Below are positions 6,323 through 13,713 of a DNA stretch of 23,816 bases, in pieces (positions within the stretch are counted from its first letter, which is position 1; each line of letters opens with the position of its first letter). The notes beneath the pieces are model-generated. The model was not told where the DNA came from. It did not search any database and worked only from the letters and a program-made list of their open reading frames with translations. The position numbers were made by a program, and so were the translations under genes. This DNA comes from CAYMEK01 sp964389305 (GTDB lineage Bacteria; Spirochaetota; Spirochaetia; SZUA-6; DRHE01). Location of the stretch: NCBI GenBank assembly GCA_964389305.1, contig CAYMEK010000066.1, forward strand, positions 1-23,816, given 5' to 3'.

Positions 6323-6365
6323 TTGACTTACCACTTATTATGGTATATATTATGATATATATCAT
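6323..6365 (+). promoter_or_regulatory. vapBC promoter with palindromic operator
   Basis: TTGACT (6323-6328), 17-base spacer, TATATT (6346-6351). The perfect 14-bp palindrome ATGATATATATCAT (6352-6365) abuts the -10 box and ends just before the ribosome binding site GGAGGG (6367-6372). This is where a VapB/VapBC complex would bind to repress its own genes. Confidence 0.65.
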
Positions 6366-6376
6366 CGGAGGGCACT

Positions 6377-6613
6377 ATGGAGACAGCAAAGCTATTTAAA
6401 AACGGCCGTAGCCAGGCGGTTCGTCTTCCTAAGAAGTATTCACTTCGGGGAGAAGAAGTCTACGTGAAAAAAGTTGATGGCATAGTTATGCTGATTCCAA
6501 AAGATGAGGACCCTTGGAAACCGCTTGTTGATAGCCTTGATAAGTTTTCAGACGATTTCTTCAACTTTAGTAGAGATCAAGGCACTCTAGAAAAGCGGAA
6601 TAATATTGAATGA
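6377..6613 (+). CDS. vapB: VapB-type antitoxin (AbrB/SpoVT fold)
   Basis: A 78-residue protein. METAKLFKNGRSQAVRLPKK is the swapped-hairpin AbrB DNA-binding start typical of VapB; the central part (EEVYVKKVDGIVMLIPK) completes the domain, and the acidic, aromatic-containing tail (about 50-78) is the segment that threads into the toxin's active site. GGAGGG precedes ATG 6377. The gene overlaps the toxin start by four bases (ATGA), giving translational coupling, as in most vapBC pairs. It should bind the palindrome at 6352-6365 and repress the operon, more strongly with VapC. Confidence 0.9.
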   Translation: METAKLFKNGRSQAVRLPKKYSLRGEEVYVKKVDGIVMLIPKDEDPWKPLVDSLDKFSDDFFNFSRDQGTLEKRNNIE

Positions 6614-7014
6614 AGTACCTACTCGATACAAATACCTGCATCTATATAATCAATAAGAAACCGCCTTCGGCGATAAATCGCATTCGGTCCAAACAACTAG
6701 ATGAAATATCTATCTCAACAATTACTATTGCTGAACTAGAATATGGGGTCTATCGCAGCCGGTATGTTGATCGGAATAGAATTGCTTTGCTTGAGTTCCT
6801 TGTACCATTCGATATTCTGGATTTCGATCAAAGTGCAGCTGCAGTCTACGGAAACGTAAGAACTTCCTTGGAACAAAAGGGTACTCCTATTGGCCCGATG
6901 GACCTACTGCTTGCCTCTCAAGCCATGTCGCAACAGCTTGTTCTGGTGACAAATAATGTGCGAGAATTTTGTCGTGTTGAGGGATTGCAGATAGAGAACT
7001 GGATAGAGAAGTAA
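6610..7014 (+). CDS. vapC: VapC toxin, PIN-domain ribonuclease
   Basis: A 134-residue PIN-domain protein of standard length. The acidic residues that hold Mg2+ are all present: D6 in YLLDTNTCIY, E42 in IAELEYGVYRS, D98 in GPMDLLLASQA, and the TNNVREF segment (N115/N116) near the C-terminus. VapC toxins cleave specific RNAs, often the initiator tRNA or the sarcin-ricin loop of 23S rRNA; the target here cannot be told from the sequence. The frame is intact and the catalytic set complete, so the toxin is probably active. It overlaps vapB by four bases and ends just before an antisense transposase remnant, so the pair sits inside an insertion-sequence graveyard. Confidence 0.92.
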   Translation: MKYLLDTNTCIYIINKKPPSAINRIRSKQLDEISISTITIAELEYGVYRSRYVDRNRIALLEFLVPFDILDFDQSAAAVYGNVRTSLEQKGTPIGPMDLLLASQAMSQQLVLVTNNVREFCRVEGLQIENWIEK

Positions 7015-7019
7015 TTCAT

Positions 7020-7220
7020 AGCGGACGCCCGTCTCAACGCCATCATCAATCGGTTGATCGCTCCGGTGGATGCGATCTTTTCGATATTGTGCACCAAGTA
7101 GTGGTACAACCAGTGAACTGTGACTTTTGGTAAACCTCTGATAGTTAAGCGGTTCATCCTTTTATTGTTCTTGATGTTTCCGAACACCGGCTTGGCGATG
7201 CCCATCCCTTGAGCGTATGC
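7020..7220 (-). mobile_element. C-terminal remnant of an IS1182-like transposase
   Basis: On the minus strand, from about 7220 to 7020, the frame reads GMGIAKPVFGNIKNNKRMN and then RGLPKVTVHWLYHYLVHNIE. A PVFG-IK motif followed by RGL-KV-W and a final HNI-K is the conserved C-terminal end of IS1182/IS5-type DDE transposases. The frame is open upstream for only a few codons and the catalytic part is missing. At the other end it runs into sequence antisense to vapC, so its original stop has gone. It marks a second insertion event next to the toxin-antitoxin pair. Confidence 0.6.
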
Positions 7221-7245
7221 CTATCGTCCGGCCGGACCTCGCGCC

Positions 7246-7285
7246 TTGACACCGCGGCAAGACGCCGTTATAGTCTAGCTAGCTA
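7246..7285 (+). promoter_or_regulatory. Promoter and palindromic operator of the marR-exporter operon
   Basis: TTGACA (7246-7251), 17-base spacer, TATAGT (7269-7274): near-consensus sigma70. The perfect 10-bp palindrome TAGCTAGCTA (7276-7285) directly follows the -10 box, at the transcription start, and is the best candidate for the MarR binding site. Confidence 0.75.
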
Positions 7286-7309
7286 ATAATTGTCCGGCTT
7301 CACAATCGA

Positions 7310-7361
7310 CGAGGGATGTCAGGGAGCGATATTAGCGAGGGATATTAGCGAGGGATGTCAG
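7310..7361 (+). repeat. Four 13-bp tandem repeats in the marR leader
   Basis: Units at 7310, 7323, 7336 and 7349, consensus CGAGGGAT(A/G)T(T/C)AG; units 1 and 4 are identical. Each holds a GAGGGA-like ribosome-binding sequence (worn to GAGCGA in unit 2), and the last one serves ATG 7363 with a spacing of 7. Confidence 0.8.
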
Positions 7362-7362
7362 C

Positions 7363-7815
7363 ATGGAAGATGAAGATCTTGTGCTGGGCGGGCTTCTTCA
7401 TCAAGTCTGCCGCCTGCACCGCCAGGAAGCCGAGCGCGTGTTCGAGCAGATGGGACTGCATCGCGGCCAGCCGCCGCTGCTCCGTCTGCTGTGGGACGAG
7501 GACGGCCGCACGCACTCGGAGCTTGCCCAGGGCATGCACGTGCAGCCGGCGACGGTCAGTCGCATGCTCAAGCGAATGGAGCAGAGGGGATTCGTCCTTC
7601 GGCAACACGATGAGCAGGATGAACGCGTGTCCCGCGTGCATCTGACACGGAAAGGACGGGCGGTTCAGCAGGCCGTGTTTGACGGCTTACGCGCGCTCGA
7701 CGGCAGAACGTTCGGCGGAATGAGCGCTTTCGACCGCCGGACATTGCTCCGATTGCTGGAACAGGTACGGGGCAATCTACTCACTGGGCACACAACAAAG
7801 GGCCGTCATGGTTAG
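7363..7815 (+). CDS. MarR-family transcriptional regulator
   Basis: A 150-residue protein of normal MarR length. Helices at each end (about 5-25 and 115-140) form the dimer interface; the winged helix-turn-helix covers about 45-95, with HSELAQGMHVQPATVSRMLK as the HTH and RVHLTRKGR after the wing, all family hallmarks. ATG 7363 is preceded by GAGGGA in the last tandem repeat; the ATG at 7355 is out of frame. Its end overlaps the first ABC exporter gene by eight bases, so it is co-transcribed with the transporter. By family precedent it represses its own operon and lets go on binding a drug-like ligand; the palindrome at 7276-7285 is the likely site. Confidence 0.9.
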   Translation: MEDEDLVLGGLLHQVCRLHRQEAERVFEQMGLHRGQPPLLRLLWDEDGRTHSELAQGMHVQPATVSRMLKRMEQRGFVLRQHDEQDERVSRVHLTRKGRAVQQAVFDGLRALDGRTFGGMSAFDRRTLLRLLEQVRGNLLTGHTTKGRHG

Positions 7816-9373
7816 CTCGGGCAGACAGCCAATGCTTCCGGCAATCCGGCGAGTTGCCGGGTTTCTCCGTCCATACTGGAAGGAGGCGCTCGTTGCGCCG
7901 CTGCTCATGATCCTCGAAGTGACCATGGACCTGGCGCAGCCGCGGTATCTGGAGCGAATCGTCGACGTGGGAATCGCGCAGATGGACCTGGGCGTGATCA
8001 TGCGAACCGGGCTTACCATGCTCGGAGTCGCCGCCGTCGGGGTAATCGGCGGTGTGGGATGCACCATCTTTGCGGTTCGCGCCTCCCACAGCGCCGGGGC
8101 TGACATTCGCTCCGCGTTGTTTCGGAAGATCCAGTCCCTGTCCTTCGGCAATCTGGACCGGCTGAGCACCGGCAAGTTGGTTACGCGGCTGACCAACGAC
8201 GTGGTTCAGGTCCAGGAAGCCATCATGGTCCTCCTGCGAATCACGATACGCGCGCCCTTCATGCTCGTAGGCAGTATCGTCATGGCGGTAGCCACCAGCC
8301 CGCGGCTCTCGCTGGTGTTCGTCGCCGTCATTCCGCTCCTCGCCGGTGTGCTCCTCACCATGATCCGCCGTGGACAGGACTTGTTCGCCCGCGTGCAGGA
8401 CCGGCTGGACGACGTGAATACGGTCGTGCAGGAAAATCTGGCGGGCGTTCGGGTGGTCAAGGCCTTCGTCAGGGGCGAGCACGAGAAGAAGCGATTCACC
8501 GCTGCCAATGAGGCGCTGGCAATGCAGACGAGTACCGCGATGCGCCTGATGGCCTTCATTATGCCGTCGAGCATGCTGGTGCTGAATATGGGAATCGTTG
8601 CGGTACTGTGGCTCGGCGGCGTGGGGGTGTCCGTCGGAGCCAACACCGTCGGCGAGATCATGGCCGTGTCGAACTACCTGCTGCGCACCCTGTTTTCCGT
8701 CATGATGGTGGGCACCCTGTTCGTGCGCTTGGCGCGCGCGCTGGCATCCGCCAATCGAATCGACGGGGTCTTCCGGGAGGAGCCGGACATACCNNNNNNN
8801 NNNNNNNNNNNNNNNNNNNNNNNNNNNNNNNNNNNNNNNNNNNNNNNNNNNNNNNNNNNNNNNNNNNNNNNNNNNNNNNNNNNNNNNNNNNNNTTTTCCG
8901 GCAGCATCGCGGAGAATATCCGCTACGGCAGCAAGGAGGCAACCGATAGCGAGCTGATCGAGGCGGCGGCCGCCGCCCAGGTGGAGGAGTTTGTGAGCCG
9001 CTTTCCCGGTCGTTACGATACAAGGGTTGGGCAGCGCGGCGTGGGGCTTTCCGGCGGACAGAAGCAACGCGTAGCGATTGCCCGCGCGCTCGTCGCCCGC
9101 CCGGCCGTGTTGATCCTCGACGACTGTACCAGTGCCGTAGACGTGCAGACCGAGGCGAAGATCCACGAAAGCCTGAAATCCAGACAGCGGATCACAACCT
9201 TCATTGTGGCTCAACGGATCAGCACCATCCTGTCTGCAGACCGGATACTCCTCCTGCACGACGGGAGGCTCGAGGCACAGGGAACCCATCCGGTGCTCAT
9301 GGCCAGCAGTTCCATTTACCGAGAGATCTGCGAGTCTCAGCTCGGAGGACGGGTAGAGCGTCATGGCGAATAA
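7808..9373 (+). CDS. ABC exporter subunit with degenerate ATP site (TM287/BmrC-like), interrupted by a gap
   Basis: An N-terminal six-helix transmembrane domain (about residues 15-315) is followed by an ATPase domain whose first part is hidden by 100 N. After the gap come FSGSIAENIRYG, the signature LSGGQKQR, Walker B VLILDDCTSAVD and the H-loop FIVAQRIST. Asp replaces the catalytic Glu after Walker B and Gln replaces the switch His, as in the non-canonical subunit of heterodimeric exporters such as TM287. It overlaps marR upstream and its partner downstream (11 bases). The real product must be longer than the given frame: about 115 residues normally separate the two flanks of the gap, which includes Walker A. 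Role: probable multidrug or lipid export from the inner membrane; substrate unknown. Confidence 0.88.
   Translation: MVSSGRQPMLPAIRRVAGFLRPYWKEALVAPLLMILEVTMDLAQPRYLERIVDVGIAQMDLGVIMRTGLTMLGVAAVGVIGGVGCTIFAVRASHSAGADIRSALFRKIQSLSFGNLDRLSTGKLVTRLTNDVVQVQEAIMVLLRITIRAPFMLVGSIVMAVATSPRLSLVFVAVIPLLAGVLLTMIRRGQDLFARVQDRLDDVNTVVQENLAGVRVVKAFVRGEHEKKRFTAANEALAMQTSTAMRLMAFIMPSSMLVLNMGIVAVLWLGGVGVSVGANTVGEIMAVSNYLLRTLFSVMMVGTLFVRLARALASANRIDGVFREEPDIXXXXXXXXXXXXXXXXXXXXXXXXXXXXXXXXXXFSGSIAENIRYGSKEATDSELIEAAAAAQVEEFVSRFPGRYDTRVGQRGVGLSGGQKQRVAIARALVARPAVLILDDCTSAVDVQTEAKIHESLKSRQRITTFIVAQRISTILSADRILLLHDGRLEAQGTHPVLMASSSIYREICESQLGGRVERHGE
8794..8893. other. Assembly gap of 100 N inside the exporter gene
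   Basis: Exactly 100 N, the usual placeholder for unknown length. The missing coding part should be near 350 bases, judging from the partner subunit, so coordinates to the right are probably too low by some 250. Confidence 0.9.
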
Positions 9374-11231
9374 TCGACCAGAGGCCGACTCCCGGGAGCG
9401 CACCGACGCCCCGCTTCCGTTCGGACCGCGGCGCGGTTCGCAGGCAATGCAGGCAATTTGGGGACAGACGCAGCACGTAAAGAACGTCAGGGGAACCGCG
9501 CGACGCCTCGTGCGGTACATGCGGGCCTATCCCCTCGCCCTGGCTACGGTGATCATCTCCGTCGCGCTGTCCACCGGCTTCAACCTTGCCGGTCCCTTCC
9601 TTCTGGGCCGGGCCATCGATCTGTATGTCATCCCGGGAGAAATACCGGGCATCGTCAAGATCGCACTGGTTATGGCGGGAGTGTATCTGTGCTCCGCCGC
9701 CGCCACGTGGTTCCAGACCTGGCAGATGGTCGGCGTGAGCCAGCGGGTCCTGCGGCAGATTCGACAGGACGTGTTCTTCAAGCTGCAGGGCCTTTCACTG
9801 GCGTTCTTCGATTCCCGCCCTCACGGGGAGATCATGAGCCGGCTCACCAATGACGTAGAAAACATCAATAACGTCCTCACTCAAGCCGTCACGCAGCTCC
9901 TATCCTCCGTGCTCACCACCATTGGCGTGGTCATCGTCATGTTCAGCATGGACCCCGGGTTGGCAGGCATCTCGCTGGTCACCATTCCGCTGGTTCTTGT
10001 TATTTCGCGCTCCGTGGCCGCTCGTACCCGCCGGGGTTTTCGCGAGCAGCAGAAAAACCTGGGACGGCTTAACGGACTCATCGAGGAGACTATCACCGGA
10101 CAGAAGGTAGTCAGGGCGTACTGCCGCGAGGAAACCGCGATCGCGCAGTTCGAGGAGGCGAACAGCGAGTATCGGCGCTCGGCGATCAACGCGCAGATCT
10201 TTGCCGGCGTGATTGGTCCAACCATGAACCTGGTGAACAACATCGGATTCGCCATTGTCGCAGGGGCCGGCGGCTGGCTGGCGCTAAGCGGTGCGGCCAC
10301 GATCGGCACGGTCGCCGCCTTTATCAACTACTCCCGCCAACTCGCCCGGCCCATCAACGAGATGGCAAACCTCTACGCTATGATCCAATCCGCCCTGGCG
10401 GGCGCCGAGCGGATCTTCGAAGTGCTCGACGAAACCTCGCAGATACAGGATGCCGAGGGCGCGACGGAGCTGCGCGGCGTGCAAGGGCAGGTGAGATTTC
10501 GGGACGTGTCCTTCGGTTACCGGGAGAATGAGCCGGTGCTGCGCGGCGTCAGCTTCGAGGCCAAGCCGGGAAGCCTCATCGCCTTGGTGGGTCCCACCGG
10601 AGCGGGGAAGACCACGATCGTGAACCTCCTTACTCGGTTTTACGATTTGAACTCTGGTAACATCGAGATCGACGGGCGAGACATCCGCCAGGTCACGCAA
10701 GACAGCCTTCGTAGATGTCTCGGCATCGTCCTGCAGGACACATTTCTGTTTTCCGCGTCGGTGGCCGACAACATCCGGTACGGCAGGCTCGACGCCCGCG
10801 ATGAAGAGGTGCAAGCCGCCGCAAAGCTCGCCAATGCGGATGTATTCATCCAGCACCTGCCCCAGGGCTATGACACCATGCTGTCCGAACAGGCGAGCAA
10901 TCTGAGCCAGGGGCAGCGCCAACTTCTGGCAATCGCGCGGGCGGCGCTTGCCGAGCCTTCCATGCTCATCCTCGATGAAGCCACCAGCAGCGTGGATACA
11001 CTCACAGAGGCGCATATCCAGCAAGCCATGCTGCGTCTCATGAAGGGCCGTACCAGTTTCGTCATCGCCCACCGGCTTTCGACAATTCGCGCCGCGGACG
11101 TCATCCTCGTCATCAACGACGGGCGCATCATCGAGCGGGGAACACACGAGTCTCTGCTTGCGGCTAAGGGCTTCTACCATGATTTATACTTCAGCCAGTT
11201 CCGAGGTCTTGCCGCCGAGCACGCACTGTAG
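9363..11231 (+). CDS. ABC exporter subunit with canonical catalytic residues (TM288/BmrD-like)
   Basis: A 622-residue half-transporter. A 45-residue cytoplasmic leader precedes the transmembrane domain (about 50-345). The ATPase has Walker A GPTGAGKTT (410-418), Q-loop Gln458, signature LSQGQRQ (514-520), Walker B LILDE with Glu539, and His570 in VIAHRLST. The signature carries Gln where Gly is usual, exactly as in TM288, and it faces the degenerate site of the partner; the Glu539/His570 set makes the active site with the partner's normal LSGGQ. Start ATG 9363 overlaps the partner's end by 11 bases, so the two are made together and should form one heterodimer. The product ends at a 17-base duplication that holds the stop codon. 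Confidence 0.93.
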   Translation: MANNRPEADSRERTDAPLPFGPRRGSQAMQAIWGQTQHVKNVRGTARRLVRYMRAYPLALATVIISVALSTGFNLAGPFLLGRAIDLYVIPGEIPGIVKIALVMAGVYLCSAAATWFQTWQMVGVSQRVLRQIRQDVFFKLQGLSLAFFDSRPHGEIMSRLTNDVENINNVLTQAVTQLLSSVLTTIGVVIVMFSMDPGLAGISLVTIPLVLVISRSVAARTRRGFREQQKNLGRLNGLIEETITGQKVVRAYCREETAIAQFEEANSEYRRSAINAQIFAGVIGPTMNLVNNIGFAIVAGAGGWLALSGAATIGTVAAFINYSRQLARPINEMANLYAMIQSALAGAERIFEVLDETSQIQDAEGATELRGVQGQVRFRDVSFGYRENEPVLRGVSFEAKPGSLIALVGPTGAGKTTIVNLLTRFYDLNSGNIEIDGRDIRQVTQDSLRRCLGIVLQDTFLFSASVADNIRYGRLDARDEEVQAAAKLANADVFIQHLPQGYDTMLSEQASNLSQGQRQLLAIARAALAEPSMLILDEATSSVDTLTEAHIQQAMLRLMKGRTSFVIAHRLSTIRAADVILVINDGRIIERGTHESLLAAKGFYHDLYFSQFRGLAAEHAL

Positions 11232-11249
11232 GCGAGCACGCACTGTAGG
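11216..11249 (+). repeat. 17-bp direct duplication at the edge of the second gap
   Basis: CGAGCACGCACTGTAGG occurs twice head to tail (11216-11232, 11233-11249); the first copy holds the exporter stop codon and the second touches the N run. Probably an assembly artefact at a contig end. Confidence 0.7.
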
Positions 11250-11349
11250 NNNNNNNNNNNNNNNNNNNNNNNNNNNNNNNNNNNNNNNNNNNNNNNNNNN
11301 NNNNNNNNNNNNNNNNNNNNNNNNNNNNNNNNNNNNNNNNNNNNNNNNN
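11250..11349. other. Assembly gap of 100 N between exporter and catabolic operon
   Basis: Exactly 100 N of unknown true length. A gene could be hidden here; the linkage of exporter and catabolic regions rests on scaffolding alone. Confidence 0.9.
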
Positions 11350-11441
11350 AGTACAGGTACCTCAGAAACCGGCCAGCCCGCTAAATCATCCATCTACCCT
11401 GAGCATTATCCGGCTTGCTGGAGATTTTTTTAAAAAATCAC

Positions 11442-11491
11442 TTGACGCCAAAAGATAAATATGCTATACGTAATATGTAAAATATCACATA
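11442..11491 (+). promoter_or_regulatory. Promoter and inverted-repeat operator of the catabolic operon
   Basis: TTGACG (11442-11447), 17-base spacer, TATACG (11465-11470). Just downstream lies TATGT (11474-11478), 8 bases, ACATA (11487-11491), a position suited to a repressor, and the GntR/FCD protein at 20895 is the obvious candidate. An AT-rich palindrome GATTTTTTTAAAAAATC lies just upstream of the -35 box. Confidence 0.6.
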
Positions 11492-11552
11492 ATTGAAGTA
11501 GGACAGGATACCTATAGAGGAAAACCAATAATCAGTATCAGGAGACAGGAAT

Positions 11553-12521
11553 ATGGGAGCATGGCAAATACCGCCCGAAGGCGGCCACATGGAATTGCCC
11601 ACCGGCCTTTACTACCAAACGATGAACGGATACCAGGTCCAAGAGCGCCTCAAAAAAAATGATCTGATAATCATACCGATCGGCAGCTCGGAGAATCACG
11701 GTCCGAACGCCTGTTCGGGGGAGGATACCTTCCTGGTGACCCGCATCGCCGAGCAGGTGGCCCGGGCTACCGGATGCACGATTGCAGAACCGATCTGGTA
11801 CGGGTCCCATCCCTTCCATCATATGGGTATGCCGGGAACCATTCTGGTTCCCGAGGAGGACCTGGCGGCGTACATCCGGGCAGTGATCGCGGGCTTCTGG
11901 AATACCGGTTTTCGCAAACAGATCCTGTTGAACGGGCACGGTCAGGATTACGTGATACCGCTGGCTATCCATCAATTCGCCAAGAAATACCAGGTTCCCG
12001 CAATTCTCATAAATGTGAACTGGTGGTTCGTAATACCAGAGCATCTACGGGATAAAGCCCATGGCGGTCCCTTTGAAACGCCGTTTGTTCACGCCGACGA
12101 GTGTGAAACCTCTTTTTCCATGGCCTTGTTTCCCGAGATGGTGGATCAGAAACGCGCCGTAGCCACGAAGCCCCTGAAGATCTTTCCGGACGGACATATA
12201 AACAAATCCGGAAGCGCTTACCAGGAGCTGCCGATCGATTTCTGGCTGCAGGTCGGCGCATCGGCGATAGAGGTGGTATCAACGCCGGAAGGGGTTGTCG
12301 GAGACGCCACCCTGGCCGATCCCGAGAAAGCCAGGCCGGGATTGACTGCAATTCTCGACTATCTGGAGAAGCTCGTTACCGACATTTTGAAAATGTATCC
12401 GGCCGGAAAGCTGCCGCCGGTCAAGGCCATGACCATGAGGGACAGGGAAGCGATCGAGGCGGTTGTCAAAGGTCCGTTTAACGGCGGAAAGCACCTGTAC
12501 ACCCTGGGCTATCCGACCTGA
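11553..12521 (+). CDS. iolN: Creatininase-fold hydrolase, probable 3-dehydro-scyllo-inosose hydrolase
   Basis: A 322-residue creatininase-family protein. Likely metal ligands are in SSENHGP (E47, H49), GEDT (D58), NGHG (H129) and HADECETS (around E183). The N-terminal GLYYQTMNGYQVQERLKKND and the C-terminal GKLPPV/KGPFNGGKHLYTL segments match what I recall for proteins named 3-dehydro-scyllo-inosose hydrolase, which opens the diketo-inositol ring to 5-keto-L-gluconate in the Thermotoga-type inositol pathway. AGGAGA precedes ATG 11553 at 7 bases. It is the first gene after the operon promoter and is followed by a dehydrogenase and an IolO-like epimerase, the expected neighbours. Other creatininase-fold amidohydrolase roles are possible if the context misleads. 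Confidence 0.72.
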   Translation: MGAWQIPPEGGHMELPTGLYYQTMNGYQVQERLKKNDLIIIPIGSSENHGPNACSGEDTFLVTRIAEQVARATGCTIAEPIWYGSHPFHHMGMPGTILVPEEDLAAYIRAVIAGFWNTGFRKQILLNGHGQDYVIPLAIHQFAKKYQVPAILINVNWWFVIPEHLRDKAHGGPFETPFVHADECETSFSMALFPEMVDQKRAVATKPLKIFPDGHINKSGSAYQELPIDFWLQVGASAIEVVSTPEGVVGDATLADPEKARPGLTAILDYLEKLVTDILKMYPAGKLPPVKAMTMRDREAIEAVVKGPFNGGKHLYTLGYPT

Positions 12522-12543
12522 ACAGCAGCCGGTGGAAAGCGAT

Positions 12544-13704
12544 ATGAGCAGGCCGAAGAAGGTAAAGGCAGTGGTGATGACGGGACCGGGAGCGGTGGAA
12601 TGTCAGAACCTATCCTATCCGGATTACCTGGAGCCCGGTGCGGTCATTGTAAAAATGGAGATGTCGGGGATCTGTGGGACCGATAAGCATGCCTATGAGG
12701 GAGACGTAACCCTATATGGGGGGACCGAGACCGAGCAGGACATGGTTTTTCCGGCGGTGCACGGGCACGAGAACTCCGGCATCGTCGTGGAGATGAACGG
12801 AAAAGGTGAGGATATCGAGTACTCCGGGAAGCCCCTCAGGGTAGGGGACCGGGTTACCAACTGCCCGAATGTCATCTGCGGCCGCTGCTGGTACTGCCGC
12901 CGCATCCACGCCTTCCCGTTTTGCGCCAACCACCAGGGGATCGGCATGACCTATCGCAGCGACCGGTTTCCCTATATCACCGGAGGCTGGGCGGAATACC
13001 TCTATCTCCCGCCGAGGGCCTGGATATACAAGGTTCCCGAAGAATCCACGGTGGAAGAAGCGACGCTTTCCGAGATCTTCGTGGTGTCCTCGCTGCTGGA
13101 TCGAGCCAAGATGTACTCGCAGGTCGACGCCCGGGGATTCGGTTTCGGGGATACCGTGGTGGTGCAGGGTCTGGGAGCGGTCGGCATGATGATGATAGCC
13201 AAGGCCCGCCTGCTCGGCGCCGGCAAGATAATCGGCTTGGACAGCATTCCCTACAAGCTGGAGCTGGCCGGGGAGTTCGGTGCCGATCTGGCGGTCGACG
13301 TCTCGCAGTATACCGATGACGAGCTGGTGGCATTGATCAGGGAGGAAACCGAAGGAAGGGGCGCGGACCTCGTGGTGGAGGTCGTCGGCCGCCCGCAGGT
13401 TCTGCAGGTGGGATTGCGCATGCTCCGCCGCGGCGGAACTTACTGTGAAACCGGTAATTTCGTGGACACGGGAACCGTAGAGCTGAATGTGCATCGCCAT
13501 ATTGCGGCCAAAAACGTGCTGCTGATCGGAAACACGAATCATCCCCACGATATGTATTACACGCATCTGGACATGATGTCTAGACACCGGAAAGATTTTC
13601 CGTGGGCCAAGCTGATCAGCCATCGCTTCGCATTGTCTGATTGTGAAAAAGCCCTGGAAACCTCCTATTCACAGCAAGCTCTGAAGGTTGTGTTCGTCCC
13701 TTAA
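12544..13704 (+). CDS. Zinc-dependent medium-chain dehydrogenase, candidate scyllo-inosose 3-dehydrogenase
   Basis: A 386-residue MDR enzyme. Start ATG 12544 has GGTGGAAAG a few bases upstream; the longer frame would overlap the previous gene by 20 codons. Catalytic zinc residues are C44 in GICGTDKHAYEG and H75/E76 in HGHE; structural zinc cysteines are C112, C115, C118 and C127; the NAD(P)-binding turn is GLGAVG (209-214). By position it could oxidise scyllo-inosose to the 3-dehydro compound (the IolM step). It does not look close to T. maritima IolM, so the substrate is an inference from neighbours only; a threonine/sorbitol-type dehydrogenase of other specificity remains possible. It ends 9 bases before the epimerase gene. 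Confidence 0.7.
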   Translation: MSRPKKVKAVVMTGPGAVECQNLSYPDYLEPGAVIVKMEMSGICGTDKHAYEGDVTLYGGTETEQDMVFPAVHGHENSGIVVEMNGKGEDIEYSGKPLRVGDRVTNCPNVICGRCWYCRRIHAFPFCANHQGIGMTYRSDRFPYITGGWAEYLYLPPRAWIYKVPEESTVEEATLSEIFVVSSLLDRAKMYSQVDARGFGFGDTVVVQGLGAVGMMMIAKARLLGAGKIIGLDSIPYKLELAGEFGADLAVDVSQYTDDELVALIREETEGRGADLVVEVVGRPQVLQVGLRMLRRGGTYCETGNFVDTGTVELNVHRHIAAKNVLLIGNTNHPHDMYYTHLDMMSRHRKDFPWAKLISHRFALSDCEKALETSYSQQALKVVFVP

Positions 13705-13713
13705 GGAATCGGC

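Noticed and set aside
7310..7361. CRISPR-like array
   Set aside because: Units are 13 bases and directly adjacent with no spacers, so they are simple tandem repeats.
7781..9520. Long minus-strand frames opposite the exporter genes
   Set aside because: Shadows of the GC-rich exporter reading frame; no domain and they run across the N gap.
12712..13623. A 303-codon minus-strand frame opposite the dehydrogenase
   Set aside because: Antisense to an evident zinc dehydrogenase; His-rich shadow typical of GC-rich coding DNA.
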